From NCBI GenBank assembly GCA_034336665.1, contig JAPFBE010000002.1:34203406-34267405 (forward strand): a DNA stretch of 64,000 nucleotides, given 5' to 3'. Below are positions 62,890 through 64,000 of the stretch, one piece after another. Under the pieces are notes generated by a model. The model was not told the origin of the DNA and did no database searches. It worked only from the letters and a program-made list of their open reading frames with translations. Position 1 is the stretch's first letter, and every line of letters begins with the position of its first letter. This DNA comes from Luscinia megarhynchos. Its lineage: Eukaryota; Chordata; Aves; Passeriformes; Turdidae. A program made the translations under genes and the position numbers.

Positions 62890-63042
62890 ACAAAATCGTA
62901 ACTGACTGTAACTTGTTCCTTGTCTTTCCCACAGATGTTTATCTCTTGAGGAAAAAAAGGAGGAAAGATCTAGTCTGGTTGCTGGATTGCTGAGCAGAAA
63001 AGGATCCTCAAATGAAAACAGTTTGAATGTTTCTTCTTCATC
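62890..63042 (-). other. Exon-like open frame, 153 nt, unknown
   Basis: On the COBL strand, an open frame bounded by a pyrimidine-rich stretch ending GGGAAAG (before 63,042) and a donor, TGT|GTGAGT (after 62,890), encodes 51 residues starting DEEETFKLFSFEDPFLLSNP and ending SYSQLRFC. I do not recognise it. It is phase 0 at both ends and would not read into COBL exon 2 in frame, so it could only be a non-coding first exon of COBL, part of another gene, or chance. Confidence 0.18.
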
Positions 63043-64000
63043 CTTTCCCAAAAAAGAAAGTCAAAGCTGTAGACTATCCTGTGCATCCCTCTCTGAAACA
63101 GCCAAGAAGTTTGTGCCTAGAGGGGTTTTCTGTAAGAATTGTCTTTCTGACCTTTCCTGACACCCAACTGAAAATCTCACTGCCAGCCCCAAAACCTTAA
63201 CTTTTGACTGACCTTCAGTCAGACCTGGTACTGGAGTGGAATTACCAGAGGAGGATAACTGAGTAGGATACAGCACCTTCATACGTTAAATCACTGCTGC
63301 GTGGGCGTCCAGACATGAGCCTGGAAGGGGTCCATCTGGAGATTTTTTTGTTTGGTCTTTTTTGGGGGGGTTAGGTCATAGTCACTGCCTCAAAACACCA
63401 CAAACTCACTGTGTGCCCATGATATGGCTGTTACTAGTAAGCAGAATCACACTCGTCAGCTGGAAGGCTTGTTTCTTTTCCATAATAAGGCTTTTTTCCC
63501 CCGATCAACAACAACAAAAAAAAAAATCACAAAACCTTTTGGTGACATTAGAACCATGGTATGCATATATCATGTTTCTATCTGTCTGTATCATTTTTGT
63601 GTCTGTTTATACTACAAAATTGAATCATCCCCACCAAACTGATAAGCTTAAAAAAACAATCTAAGCATACTCTTCAATATGGAGAAATGCTGACCTGCAA
63701 AACACGTATTTACATAATCATTAGCTTAAGATATAAAGAAATACATTGATTTTCCATACGAAGTAAAGCCAGACTCCTCAGCACTTTTCTTACAGCTCTC
63801 TTACTTACCTTTTTTCCTCATGATCTTTTACTGAGATTTTCCTGCTTGGCTACCACTTAAATCACATCATCTGATAATCCCTGGTCACATTTTAGAGTCC
63901 TATCCAGTTGTAATCTCAACTACTTCTGACTACAGTCAATGGTTGATATCTATTTATATTAAAGGTGAAAATAAATGTAACCCTGGGATTATTAATAATG

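Larger units (their letters stand above)
56536..64000. other. Upstream sequence, no confident gene
   Basis: AT-rich with A-rich repeats at 57.0 and 57.9 kb, a GC-richer unclassified patch at about 60,480-60,720, and two tandem minus-strand open frames at 62.9-63.3 kb. No match to human COBL exon 1 (MDAPRALAA-type) was found on the minus strand. Confidence 0.5.

Noticed and set aside
1..64000. CRISPR arrays, operons, bacterial promoters, phage or plasmid features
   Set aside because: The sequence is vertebrate nuclear DNA with introns and CR1/SINE elements; none of these apply.

Overview
The window is AT-rich, intron-dominated vertebrate DNA that reads as bird, most likely a songbird. It carries several copies of the 3' end of CR1 retrotransposons, and one element (about 30,384-30,514) joins a tRNA-Ile-like head to a CR1 tail, the layout of the passerine SINE TguSINE1. 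There are no bacterial-style operons. Almost all the short open frames are chance.

The one gene that can be named is COBL (cordon-bleu WH2 repeat protein, an actin nucleator), on the minus strand and only partly inside the window. Four coding exons are recognisable by protein similarity: 38,445-38,651 (initiator Met and KRAP-like proline motif), 29,849-30,059 and 28,923-29,151 (the ubiquitin-like Cobl domain), and 24,395-24,489 (basic linker). Their phases join perfectly: 2+1, then 0, then 1, then 0. Two more exon-like blocks sit in the right order, strand and phase: a 45-nt microexon (26,807-26,851) and an 84-nt cassette (21,018-21,101). Both are symmetric, so they can be included or skipped without shifting frame. 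The KRAP motifs of the middle region and the C-terminal WH2 exons lie beyond position 1.

Region by region: 1-19.5 kb is featureless downstream intron; 19.5-29.2 kb holds COBL exon 4, the microexon, exon 5, the cassette and a possible poison or alternative exon; 29.8-38.7 kb holds exons 3 and 2, separated by an intron with a SINE, CR1 copies and a long purine-only minisatellite; 38.7-55.2 kb is upstream intron with a candidate 33-nt exon and simple repeats; 55.25-55.89 kb is a CR1 inserted inside an opposite-strand CR1; 56.0-56.3 kb is a GC-rich patch preceded (on the minus strand) by a TATA box and a MEF2 consensus, a plausible internal or alternative COBL promoter; 56.3-64 kb is upstream sequence with a candidate conserved AT-rich block and a few ambiguous open frames.

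I see no new multi-gene system. The points most worth checking are the unlisted in-phase exons of COBL and the TATA/MEF2 promoter beside the nested CR1 pair. Exon names (2, 3, 4, 5) assume that exon 1 lies upstream. Similarity statements are against human COBL as remembered, not against a database search.
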